Of a DNA stretch of 64,000 bases, positions 24,148 to 32,477 are shown one piece after another. Below the pieces are notes generated by a model. It made no database searches, had not been told where the DNA came from, and saw only the letters and a program-made list of their open reading frames with translations. The DNA comes from a virus. The stretch lies in IMG/VR virus record IMGVR_UViG_3300006100_000011, positions 1 to 64,000 of that record. One strand, written 5' to 3'. Within the stretch, counting starts at the first letter, position 1. Each line of letters starts with the position of its first letter. The translations under genes were made by a program, and so were the position numbers.

Positions 24148-25059
24148 ATGGCACGTAAACCTACTACTAAGAATACCAAGAAGAATGTAGCCCCGAACGG
24201 CGAAGAACGCACTGTTCCAGTTGAACAGTTGCAGGAAATTGCTGAGCAAGCTGCACAAGAACAGGCCCCGGCTGAGGGTCAGGTTCAAGTTAACGTTGAC
24301 TTCCTCCGTACAACTAAGGTGCATATTGCAATGCCTTGCTACGGTGGTATGTTGACTGAATCAACATTTATGTCATTCATCAAGTGGGCAAATACTGCTC
24401 GCCAGTTGGGCATTGACTGGACGCTTGAAACAATGGTAAATGAATCACTTATCAGCAGAGCAAGAAACACTCTGACTGCTAAGTTCCTAGACATGCCCGA
24501 TGCAACACACTTGTTCTTCGTTGACGCTGATATCGGTTGGGAGCCCTGGCATTTGCTAGTCCTCTTGAACAGGGACGTTGACGTTATCGGTGGTTTGTAC
24601 CCAATGAAGACTATGCCCATCAAGTGGGTTGTCAACGGGTTTGATGGTGCCGAAGAAGGTCCTGATGGTCTTCAAGAAGTTTCAAAGGCAGGCACCGGCT
24701 TCCTTCTTATGAAGAAGCATGTCTTTGAAAAGATGAACAGTCACCCAGCAGTTAAGCAGTACAAGAACGATATCGGCCTTGACCCGAAATATGATCAGCA
24801 TTTGAAGACATATTTTGATACTGCTGTTCGCCAGAATCGTTACTATTCCGAGGATTGGACATTTTGCGAGAACCATAGAGATTTGGGAGGACGTATCTGG
24901 GTTGACAAGCGCGTCCTTCTTCGTCACTCTGGTTCCTACGTGTTCTGTCAGGAAAACATGAACTACCTCATTGAGAATATCGGTCCTATGTACCTTGAAC
25001 AACAGCTTCAGGCAGGAAAGATTAAGTTAGTTGATGAGAACGGAAACGTAATCAACTAA
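24148..25059 (+). CDS. Family 2-like (GT-A) glycosyltransferase
   Basis: An N-terminal ~50-residue Lys- then Glu/Gln-rich extension is followed by a GT-A-like domain: VHIAMPCYGGMLTE as first strand, ESLISRARNTLTAKF, ATHLFFVDADIGWEP with the metal-binding DxD at the VDAD position, and GTGFLLMKKHVFEKM. Similar domains occur in phage and capsule gene sets. Acceptor unknown: virion protein, surface sugar or modified base are all possible. Strict late control is indicated by the leader hairpin. A terminator follows. Confidence 0.75.
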   Translation: MARKPTTKNTKKNVAPNGEERTVPVEQLQEIAEQAAQEQAPAEGQVQVNVDFLRTTKVHIAMPCYGGMLTESTFMSFIKWANTARQLGIDWTLETMVNESLISRARNTLTAKFLDMPDATHLFFVDADIGWEPWHLLVLLNRDVDVIGGLYPMKTMPIKWVVNGFDGAEEGPDGLQEVSKAGTGFLLMKKHVFEKMNSHPAVKQYKNDIGLDPKYDQHLKTYFDTAVRQNRYYSEDWTFCENHRDLGGRIWVDKRVLLRHSGSYVFCQENMNYLIENIGPMYLEQQLQAGKIKLVDENGNVIN

Positions 25060-25068
25060 AAACTAGGA

Positions 25069-25099
25069 GGGGAGAGACAATAATCTCCCCTTCCTTTTT
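25069..25099 (+). terminator. Intrinsic terminator
   Basis: GGGGAGA (25069-25075) pairs with TCTCCCC (25084-25090) across an eight-base loop, then TTCCTTTTT. The descending arm AATCTCC (25082-25088) is also complementary to GGAGATT (25152-25158) at the ribosome site of the next gene. Confidence 0.85.
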
Positions 25100-25134
25100 A
25101 TGAGTAGTAGTTTTCGTAAAAGGTTCTAGGAGTG

Positions 25135-25141
25135 ATAAATA
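25135..25141 (+). promoter_or_regulatory. Late promoter box
   Basis: ATAAATA before the HNH gene at 25162. GATAA/TTATC (25134-25138 with 25144-25148) can form a short stem around the box; AAAGGAG follows at the ribosome site. Confidence 0.65.
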
Positions 25142-25161
25142 GATTATCAAAGGAGATTGCA

Positions 25162-25899
25162 ATGTACCTGGAAAACAACTTTACTGAACAATACTATGAT
25201 ATTGTCAATCATGCTATTACAAGAGTTCCGCAATCTGCTTCTAGGAGAGAAGCAAAGACCATACTAACTTATACCGAACGTCATCACATAATACCTAAAT
25301 CAATGGGAGGCACCGACGAGAAATCTAACTTAGTGTGGTTAACTGCGGAGGAACACTTAAGAGTTCATTTGCTATTACCTAAAATGGTCAGTGAAGAAAA
25401 GAACATTAGGAAGATGACACTAGCTGCTGTGCGAATGGCTAATCCGCAAAGTAAAACACAACAAAGAATAATAGGAGATAACCTAATTCCCGAAATAGCT
25501 GCGATACGTGCGGAAGCAGCTATTCTACATAGCAAGTATATGAGCGAAAAACACAAAGGTAAAAATAATCCCTTCTACGGTCGTAAACACACTGATGAAA
25601 CTAAAGAAATACAACGGGCGGCGTCTGCTAATAGAGTGATGACAGAACAGATGCACACCAACTATAGTAATGGTAGAAAAACTTTTTATAAAAACAATCC
25701 GGATAAAAAGCCGTTGGGGAAAAATAATCCTAGATATGTAGATACTGTATATCTTTGGGAAAACATTAATACCGGAGAACAACTAACTGCTACTAGATTA
25801 GAGATGACCTCAACGTATCCGGAACTAAAAAGCAATATCAGCCAAGTTATTAATGGAAAATATAGTCATGCTAAAGGATGGAGAATAGTCAGCGGCTGA
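25162..25899 (+). CDS. HNH homing endonuclease with NUMOD3-like segment
   Basis: ATG at 25162 (AAAGGAG just upstream) rather than an in-frame GTG that overlaps the late box. The HNH core is ERHHIIPKSMGGTDEKSNLV followed by AEEHLRVHLLL, as in phage-group HNH enzymes; NPFYGRKHTDETKE near residue 145 is a NUMOD3-type DNA-binding segment, and the end (ENINTGEQLTATRLEM...YSHAKGWRIV) resembles a NUMOD1/helix-turn-helix module. It interrupts the run of late genes between a glycosyltransferase and an internal-protein gene. Confidence 0.85.
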   Translation: MYLENNFTEQYYDIVNHAITRVPQSASRREAKTILTYTERHHIIPKSMGGTDEKSNLVWLTAEEHLRVHLLLPKMVSEEKNIRKMTLAAVRMANPQSKTQQRIIGDNLIPEIAAIRAEAAILHSKYMSEKHKGKNNPFYGRKHTDETKEIQRAASANRVMTEQMHTNYSNGRKTFYKNNPDKKPLGKNNPRYVDTVYLWENINTGEQLTATRLEMTSTYPELKSNISQVINGKYSHAKGWRIVSG

Positions 25900-25921
25900 T
25901 AAATACTATATCACTATATAG
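25899..25921 (+). promoter_or_regulatory. Late promoter with leader hairpin
   Basis: ATAAATA at 25899-25905 (+1 about 25911). CTATAT (25906-25911) pairs with ATATAG (25916-25921), which runs into the AGGA ribosome site of the gene at 25931. The stem is short and AU-rich, so the blocking effect is less certain than at 24099. Confidence 0.55.
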
Positions 25922-25930
25922 GATTACCCC

Positions 25931-26767
25931 ATGAAGATCAATGAATTCATCAACGAAAGTACGACTGCTGGCGCTATTGCTACTGTAGCTACACCAATGA
26001 CCACTCAAAAGCGCAGTGGAGTTGGTAAGGGAGTTTATGGCAACGAGAAGCCAGGTACATTACTTACAGGTAAAAAGACAAGTAAGAAGTATGCCAACTC
26101 TGTCAATGAAAGCAAGATGAAAGAACTTGCTATTGATATTAGAGACATGGATAATGGCAACTTCCAAAAGAAGTATCGTACTAGTAAAGAACAGATGATC
26201 GCTTCACTAGGTACTCCTCCTTCATTGCGTCCAAAGTCAAAGAATGAAGTTAATGAAGCTGACTTACAAGAAGACGATTTGATTCTTGTTCCAGGTCAAG
26301 GTCATAGACTAAAGACCGGCTTTCATGCGTTTGACCCAGATAAAGCAGAGCATGAGGGTGAGACATTAAAGAATAGTCTTAGAACAATTGCACGTAATGC
26401 CAAAGAACTTCATACTAGATTAGAAAATAGTGATCAGTTTCCTGAATGGGTTAGTGAAAAGATTGGCACTATTAAGAGTATGATGACTAATGTAACTGAA
26501 TATCTTATCAGTAAGCAAGAGTATAGTGAATCGGCAGGTGTTATTGCAGGTGGCGGCGTTGGTGAAAGTCAAGAACATTTTGACCATGAAATTAGCATGG
26601 CTAAGGGTGAAATGCGTAGTGCAGCCAAAGCTGCAAAGAGAATCTATCAAATGCTTGATCAGCGTGACGAACTAATGGCATGGCAGCAAAGCTATATCAC
26701 ATTAGCAAGTGACTACTTAGATAGCGTTGCTGATAGTATGGAAGAAGAGGCTAAAGGAAATGCGTGA
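25931..26767 (+). CDS. Candidate internal head/scaffold protein with CTS-like N-terminus (278 aa)
   Basis: Begins MKINEFINES, closely resembling the T4 capsid-targeting peptide MKTYQEFIAEA, with INE|S as a plausible prohead-protease cut. Further VNE|S, VNE|A and LQE|D sites follow. Two helical repeats (about residues 135-195 and 212-270; e.g. NSDQFPEWVSEKIGTIKSMM and QRDELMAWQQSYITLASDYL) match a helical module I recall from T4-like cyanophage head-region proteins. No enzyme motif. Probably a packaged core protein; inference from sequence pattern and late promoter. Confidence 0.65.
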   Translation: MKINEFINESTTAGAIATVATPMTTQKRSGVGKGVYGNEKPGTLLTGKKTSKKYANSVNESKMKELAIDIRDMDNGNFQKKYRTSKEQMIASLGTPPSLRPKSKNEVNEADLQEDDLILVPGQGHRLKTGFHAFDPDKAEHEGETLKNSLRTIARNAKELHTRLENSDQFPEWVSEKIGTIKSMMTNVTEYLISKQEYSESAGVIAGGGVGESQEHFDHEISMAKGEMRSAAKAAKRIYQMLDQRDELMAWQQSYITLASDYLDSVADSMEEEAKGNA

Positions 26768-27188
26768 TCTTATCAATCTCTTAGAAGCAGTTGAAAAAGG
26801 TTGCCCCCGTGCCACACACGATATTAACTTAAATCTTAAGAATCGTCAAATTGCTATTGACGAATATATGTATGGTCCTGCGAATCCAAATAAGCCTGGG
26901 TCATACTGGAAAGATATGAGCAACGTTTTTAAAGTAGACGAAGCAACCGCAAAGTCTATGATGTGCGGAAACTGTGCTGCATTTGATGTTAGTGACAGTA
27001 TGCGCGATTGCATTAGTAAAGGCATCAAAGGTGATGAAGAAAATATTGACAGTAATGCTACAATCAATCTTAGTGATTTAGGTTATTGTAATTTCTTACA
27101 CTTCAAGTGCGCAGGCAGCCGCAGTTGCAAAGCATGGGTAACAGGCGGCCCTATTACTGAAAAAGATAAAAACAAGAAGGCTGATTAA
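26760..27188 (+). CDS. Cys-rich protein with CTS-like N-terminus (142 aa)
   Basis: ATG at 26760 overlaps the previous stop. N-terminus MRDLINLLEAVEKG has the same basic-hydrophobic start and an LLE|A site as its neighbours. Cysteines cluster as CGNC near residue 62, then C, then GYC...FKC...SC, a metal- or iron-sulfur-binding arrangement. No family is certain. Likely co-packaged with neighbours if the targeting idea holds. Confidence 0.6.
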   Translation: MRDLINLLEAVEKGCPRATHDINLNLKNRQIAIDEYMYGPANPNKPGSYWKDMSNVFKVDEATAKSMMCGNCAAFDVSDSMRDCISKGIKGDEENIDSNATINLSDLGYCNFLHFKCAGSRSCKAWVTGGPITEKDKNKKAD

Positions 27189-27189
27189 T

Positions 27190-30045
27190 ATGAGTTCTAT
27201 CATGAAGGGTATCGTTGACGAAGGGGAAAACGTAGCTGTAATCTACATTGACGGTAAGGCAGCAACCAAATACGCAAGAGCGCATGAAGCAGAAGAAGAT
27301 GCAAAGCGTATGCGTACTAAGTTCCCTAACAAGAAGATTGAAGTCAAGCAAGAAATGAGAGAAGATGTCCAGCTTGACGAAAACCTTCATAAATGGTTCA
27401 AAGAAAAGTGGGTACGTTTTGGACCTGATGGTAAGATTCGCGGTGCTTGTGCTAGAGGTAGCGATAGTGAAGGTAAGCCAAAGTGCCTACCGCAAAGCAA
27501 AGCTCACTCTATTGGCAAAAAGGGTCGCAAGTATGCTGCTAGTAAAAAGCGCAGAGAAGATCCAAACCCAGATCGTCATGGCCCAGCACACAATGTTGCT
27601 ACAAAGAAAAAGACCAATGAAGAAATGATGGATGAGAATTGCTGGAAGGGTTATCATAAAGAAGGTAACAAGAAGATGTTCGGCAAGACTGTTCCCAACT
27701 GTGTAAAGAACGAAGACCAAGAGTTGGACGAAAAGTGGAGCGCAAAGTATAAGCGCAGTATTGATTGCTCACATCCAAAAGGCTTCAGTCAAAAAGCACA
27801 TTGTGCCGGACGCAAAAAGAATGAAGACATTCAAGAAACACAGCAATGCCCAGAATGCGGCGGAGCAATGTATCATGAATCAATGCTTAATGAAAAGCAA
27901 GATGCCTGCTATTATAAAGTTAAGAGTCGCTATAAGGTTTGGCCAAGTGCATATGCTAGCGGTGCATTAGTTCAGTGTCGCAAGAAAGGTGCTAAGAATT
28001 GGGGAACCAAGAGCGAGAGCGTAGAAGAAGCCGCTAATCCTGCACAACAGGCCGCTATCGCTATCAATATGAAAAAGCATCATAAGAAGCCAAAGAATGA
28101 GGCAAAAGGCACACCTGGTGGTGTAGAAATGTTTAGAACACCTGCAATGGTCAATGCTACTATGCAGCAAAGTCTATACAAAAAGGATTTGGATCCTATT
28201 AAGAGAGCAGAAAACCTTGCAAAACAGAAAGCATATCGTGATGCTAATCCAAAAGAACCGGTGCAAAACATTCACATAGGCGCAGGCGCATATCCTATCT
28301 CTGTACTTCAAAATTGGATGGATAATAAAGATATTAACAGCGTTATGCAGTTTGCAATCAATAAGTTTGGCAATAAACAATCCAAGGAATTTAAAGCTGA
28401 ATTAGCCTCGGATCCTAAGTTCAAAGAAGCATTTGTTAATCTACTGGATGTCGGCGCGGGCAACTTAGCTGCTAGAAATGCATATATGGCAAAACGAGGT
28501 GTTAAAACTCCGGACACTGATTATAGAACGGCGGAACAAACACAAGCCGGATATGATGCAGTTAACAGAATAAATGATATATTACTCTCTTATTACAAAA
28601 AGTATGGGGTTGATAAAACTGGGCGCAGAGTGCCACCGGGATACAACTATAACTTAGAAGAGGGCGTAATCGTAGGACACGATGCTAAAGATCCAGAAGT
28701 TGCTATTCTCGGTGGTGCTGGAACAATGAGTCTATCACGATTAAAGAAGAAAGCGCACGGTGAAGCTACTGCATTAGCAAATGACATTAGTAAAGGTTCA
28801 TTCAAAGCAGCAGCCTACAATATCAAGCAACTCGCTAACACACTTAACACTATCGCAGCAGCCGAAGAAGAAATGGCAAAGAGATATTTCGTTGAAGCAA
28901 TGGATTGGCAACAAGGAAACAATAACGTTCAACACGACCATACTTTTTTTGAAGCAATGGAATATTTAAAGCATATTTATCCTATTGTAAAGCAGTATTT
29001 GATTCGTAGAGCAGAGGTAGGATTCCGTGCAGTAAAAAGCCTAGATTATCTATCTAGTGCTGACCCAATGAAGCATTTAGATGATAAGCAATTCCTAAAA
29101 AGCATGTCTAACATGAAAAATGTTGATGCGGTTATTAAATATCTCAATTTAAATAGACTATCAATAATGAGCGGTAGTAAACAAGTTTCTGCTAGCATTG
29201 GTTATACATGGACCACTTTCTTAAGCCCGAAAAAGGATTTTGGAGTAATATACTATCAGGATCGCGGTATGGGGCAGGATATGATTGTCATTGGTGCCAA
29301 AGATAACGCTACACATAGAAAAGTTTATGATGTATTTGTTGATGCTGGCGTAATTGTAGGCAGAGAGAAAAAAATAAAAGAACCTGAATTGCCTAAGGGT
29401 ATGAGAGTGTCCGGTGCAGCTTCTCGTGATGACGCATATAACCGTGCAATGAATAAGTTCTTAGGCAATAATGATGATGACGGGGTTAACGAAGACTATA
29501 CTGGAGAGTTTGCAGCAGAAAAGACTCCTGCAGTTAATCCATATGGTGGGTTAAAGGATCGTAAGTTTAGAGGTGCTATCAGTGAAGGTATTGCATTGAG
29601 TGAAATGCCAGACACTTCAGGTGCAGTTGGTGTTCAGCCAGGCGGTTGGAGAACTTATAAATCAAAAAGTGCCGGCGTAAGCGAAAGTAGATATACCGAT
29701 GACATCATGACATTCGCAAAGGATTTAAATAGTGAAATGCGTAGAGAACGCTATGATTGGGAATATGTTGATCTAGGCGATTTAGAAGAAGCGATTGATG
29801 ACGCCAGCGAACAACTCAGTATGTTTGCACATAGCAATATGTGCGATGCGTTCCGTGAATATGATCTAGAGGATCAAATCAAACTCATCAAGGCATTCAA
29901 CAAGAAAGCAGTAAAGAACGAAGACACTTCATACGCAGGTGGCATGGGTCAAGGTCACTCAGGTGAATCTTATCGCAAGTTTACTCCAAAGAGTGCCGGC
30001 ACTTTCAAAAAAGAATCAGCCATTATGAAGGGCCTTAAGAGGTAA
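27190..30045 (+). CDS. Large modular candidate polyprotein (951 aa) with L/M-x-E punctuation
   Basis: Residues 65-~235 hold small Cys/Lys-rich modules of types I recall from T4-like cyanophages: a DUF5872-like unit (KWVRFGPDGKIRGACARG), CWKGYHKEGNKKMFGKTVPN, a DCSHPKGF...HCAGRKK unit and an ACYYKVKSRYKVWPSAYASG unit. Each begins directly after an L/M-x-E triplet: LDE 62-64, MDE 147-149, LDE 179-181, LNE 233-235. Later ISE|G, LSE|M and VSE|S occur near residue 800. The remainder is helical and unassigned. I infer processing by the prohead protease. No catalytic motif recognised. Confidence 0.65.
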   Translation: MSSIMKGIVDEGENVAVIYIDGKAATKYARAHEAEEDAKRMRTKFPNKKIEVKQEMREDVQLDENLHKWFKEKWVRFGPDGKIRGACARGSDSEGKPKCLPQSKAHSIGKKGRKYAASKKRREDPNPDRHGPAHNVATKKKTNEEMMDENCWKGYHKEGNKKMFGKTVPNCVKNEDQELDEKWSAKYKRSIDCSHPKGFSQKAHCAGRKKNEDIQETQQCPECGGAMYHESMLNEKQDACYYKVKSRYKVWPSAYASGALVQCRKKGAKNWGTKSESVEEAANPAQQAAIAINMKKHHKKPKNEAKGTPGGVEMFRTPAMVNATMQQSLYKKDLDPIKRAENLAKQKAYRDANPKEPVQNIHIGAGAYPISVLQNWMDNKDINSVMQFAINKFGNKQSKEFKAELASDPKFKEAFVNLLDVGAGNLAARNAYMAKRGVKTPDTDYRTAEQTQAGYDAVNRINDILLSYYKKYGVDKTGRRVPPGYNYNLEEGVIVGHDAKDPEVAILGGAGTMSLSRLKKKAHGEATALANDISKGSFKAAAYNIKQLANTLNTIAAAEEEMAKRYFVEAMDWQQGNNNVQHDHTFFEAMEYLKHIYPIVKQYLIRRAEVGFRAVKSLDYLSSADPMKHLDDKQFLKSMSNMKNVDAVIKYLNLNRLSIMSGSKQVSASIGYTWTTFLSPKKDFGVIYYQDRGMGQDMIVIGAKDNATHRKVYDVFVDAGVIVGREKKIKEPELPKGMRVSGAASRDDAYNRAMNKFLGNNDDDGVNEDYTGEFAAEKTPAVNPYGGLKDRKFRGAISEGIALSEMPDTSGAVGVQPGGWRTYKSKSAGVSESRYTDDIMTFAKDLNSEMRRERYDWEYVDLGDLEEAIDDASEQLSMFAHSNMCDAFREYDLEDQIKLIKAFNKKAVKNEDTSYAGGMGQGHSGESYRKFTPKSAGTFKKESAIMKGLKR

Positions 30046-30050
30046 TAAGA

Positions 30051-32006
30051 ATGACCTCTGATTTAGCAAAGTTAATGGAATATATTGATATGCTACAGTC
30101 AGAGGAAGTTCCTGAACCAATTGAGGAAATAGTAGAAGAAAACAAAGTGCATCCACTATTACAAGCAATGCAAGAACTTCGTGAAGAAGGTATAGTTGAA
30201 TCTGTTGATCCTGGCACAATCTTCAATCAAGTGAAAGATATTCACAGAGAGTTTAGCGACATTGAAGAAGGTGACTTGCCTGATCGTATTTATTGGTTTG
30301 ATGAATATAAGAAAAGTGAACTACCACTATCAAAGATTAACTTAGATGAGTTCTATGTTGATGAAGATTTAGTAGAAGACTATATTGAATATATCAAAGA
30401 CTCACCCAAAACAATGCCACCTATTGTTTATGACCCCATTGCAGGTTCAGTGATTGATGGTATGCATCGTGCTAATGCTTATGCTCGTTTAGGGTATGAG
30501 ACGATCCCTGCTTATGTTGGCTTAACGAAGTCAAGCAGCTACGGTGAGCGCGAACCAGATAACATTGATGAGACAGTTGAAGAACCAGTCATTGAAGCAA
30601 GCCCCGATACATTAGAGGGTAGCTTCACTCCAGACTTAGTTGAGAGTAAGACATGGTTAGCTAAATTGTTAGCTAAGGGTCTAAAGGGCAAGAATGCTGG
30701 TACTATCTATGTATTAGGTAGCTGGTATGGCAACATGGGTATCTTCTTACAGCAAGCTGGTGTAAACTTTAAGAAACTAGTATTAGTTGAACCAGACGAA
30801 GAAAAGTTAATGCGTAGTAAAGACTTATTACAGCAACTAAATGATGACGGTAAACTCATATTAATTCATCAAAATGCAGAAGATATTGTATATGAAAAGC
30901 CATGCGTAGTAATTAATACTAGCTGCAATGAAACAGGTCCAGTATTCTTAGCAAAACTTCCTGATAATGTATTATGTTGTTTACAGGCTCGTAATAATGT
31001 TGACAATGTATTATTAGATACAGATAGTTTAGAAGAATTTGTTGAATATTTCCCATTAAACAAAACTTATTATACTGGCGAGAAAGAGTTAGCTGATCCT
31101 GAAACAGAATATACTCGTTATATGATCATTGGTCGTAGTGGTAAAAAGCTAAATGAGTCAGCAACAGACAATAAACAGAGAATGTCATCGGAACAGACTC
31201 TTGACTATTTACGATCAATCATGGGTACTGTTATAGATAGAGACGATTATGATCATTGGCGAAATCGTGTTTTAGATCACGATCACTTTGACTTCAAGAC
31301 CATTCCTACAAATTCAATTTATAATGAACTGCCCGGATTGGAAAAAGACAAGATTGAAAAATACAAAAAGATGGACTTTTCAAAGGCACCTCCCGTTGTA
31401 GTAGACAGTGATGGCTATCTAATAGATGGATATCATAGAGTAAACACAGCAAGGGCACTGGGCGTACCGACTGTCAAGGCCTGGGTAGGTGTTAAACAAA
31501 CTAATGAAACAGTAAGCACTGGACTAGGCGGTGGTAGTGCTGGTAACAATGGTGGCTCAATGGTCGGCGGCCCTACTACATATGAGCAAGAATATGGTAT
31601 GGTAAAGAGTAGAGGTCAACGTAGAATCATGACCATGACTGAGGATACTACTACATTAAGTGATATCTACGATAACAACTACCCAGATCATAATGAATTG
31701 ATTTGGAACTATATCGGCACCAGTGACCTTGATACTCCATTCATGATTCAAACTATTAATCCAAACAAACTAAATCTATGCTTGACTAGCCAGTATAGAA
31801 TAGAACATATTGAAGAACTATTTGATATGATGGATGAAGATCAACGAGAAACAGTAGAACATTATGAAAATGATCCTAATCTCAGTGATCAAATCATTGT
31901 AATGAACGATGGTAGAATCATTGACGGCAATCATAGAGCGTTAGCAGCAGTGTTGTCTAATCGTCCAATCAAGTTTGTTGACATTGGTGAAGAAGAAGAC
32001 ATATAA
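30051..32006 (+). CDS. Polyvalent protein: three ParB-like domains and a methyltransferase-like core
   Basis: Three ParB/sulfiredoxin-fold modules carry the DGxHR signature: DGMHR 136-140, DGYHR 459-463 and DGNHR 625-629. Between the first and second, residues ~205-375 form a Rossmann-like domain (GTIYVLGSWYGNMGIFLQQ, LVLVEPDEEKL) resembling SAM-dependent methyltransferases. Module borders contain VIE|A, LVE|S, LNE|S and MTE|D. ParB-like domains in phage polyvalent proteins are proposed nucleases or NTP-binding units. Preceded by ~55 acidic residues. Function in the infected cell unknown. Confidence 0.75.
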   Translation: MTSDLAKLMEYIDMLQSEEVPEPIEEIVEENKVHPLLQAMQELREEGIVESVDPGTIFNQVKDIHREFSDIEEGDLPDRIYWFDEYKKSELPLSKINLDEFYVDEDLVEDYIEYIKDSPKTMPPIVYDPIAGSVIDGMHRANAYARLGYETIPAYVGLTKSSSYGEREPDNIDETVEEPVIEASPDTLEGSFTPDLVESKTWLAKLLAKGLKGKNAGTIYVLGSWYGNMGIFLQQAGVNFKKLVLVEPDEEKLMRSKDLLQQLNDDGKLILIHQNAEDIVYEKPCVVINTSCNETGPVFLAKLPDNVLCCLQARNNVDNVLLDTDSLEEFVEYFPLNKTYYTGEKELADPETEYTRYMIIGRSGKKLNESATDNKQRMSSEQTLDYLRSIMGTVIDRDDYDHWRNRVLDHDHFDFKTIPTNSIYNELPGLEKDKIEKYKKMDFSKAPPVVVDSDGYLIDGYHRVNTARALGVPTVKAWVGVKQTNETVSTGLGGGSAGNNGGSMVGGPTTYEQEYGMVKSRGQRRIMTMTEDTTTLSDIYDNNYPDHNELIWNYIGTSDLDTPFMIQTINPNKLNLCLTSQYRIEHIEELFDMMDEDQRETVEHYENDPNLSDQIIVMNDGRIIDGNHRALAAVLSNRPIKFVDIGEEEDI

Positions 32007-32008
32007 GC

Positions 32009-32029
32009 ATAAATAGTCTATAGGACTAT
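32009..32029 (+). promoter_or_regulatory. Late promoter with ribosome-site hairpin
   Basis: ATAAATA at 32009-32015, predicted +1 at 32021. ATAGTC (32013-32018) pairs with GACTAT (32024-32029) around TATAG; AGGA of the ribosome site for 32034 lies in the loop and stem. Late RNA lacks the first arm. Confidence 0.65.
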
Positions 32030-32033
32030 AATC

Positions 32034-32477
32034 ATGCTACCAGAAACACTTAAAACACTTTTGGCTTCAGCCTACACGCTTTCTATCAAGGCTCAACAGT
32101 TTCATTGGAACGTTGAAGGCCCTGACTTCCCCCAGTATCACGAGTTTCTAGGCAACTTCTATGAAGAAGTTTATGGAAACACTATTGATAGACTAGCGGA
32201 AACTATTCGCCAGTTAGATGAATATGCTCCTGGCAGTCTCACTCGCTTTGCTGAGTTGTCACAAATCTCAGACCAGACTAAAGTTCCTCGTGCTGAATTG
32301 ATGATGCAGGAACTATATCATGATAACGCTACGATTCTTGCTATGTACAAGCAAGCGTTTCATGTAGCTAATGATGCAGATGAACAGGGCATTGCGAACT
32401 TCATTGCAGAGCGCATTGATGCTCACGCCAAGCATAATTGGATGTTGAGAAGTATTCTTAAAACTCAGAGAGCATAA
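32034..32477 (+). CDS. Dps/ferritin-like protein
   Basis: Four-helix ferritin-like protein of 147 residues. The N-terminal helix has LSIKAQQFHWNVEGPDFPQYHEF, partly quoted as QQFHWNVEGPDF, followed by YEEVYGNTIDRLAETIRQL, matching the Dps ferroxidase motifs (His in HWNVxG, acidic residues in the next helix). Dps proteins bind iron and DNA and protect against peroxide. Its place inside the internal-protein cluster, sharing a base with the amidoligase gene, suggests it may be packaged or used to compact DNA late in infection. Confidence 0.8.
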   Translation: MLPETLKTLLASAYTLSIKAQQFHWNVEGPDFPQYHEFLGNFYEEVYGNTIDRLAETIRQLDEYAPGSLTRFAELSQISDQTKVPRAELMMQELYHDNATILAMYKQAFHVANDADEQGIANFIAERIDAHAKHNWMLRSILKTQRA

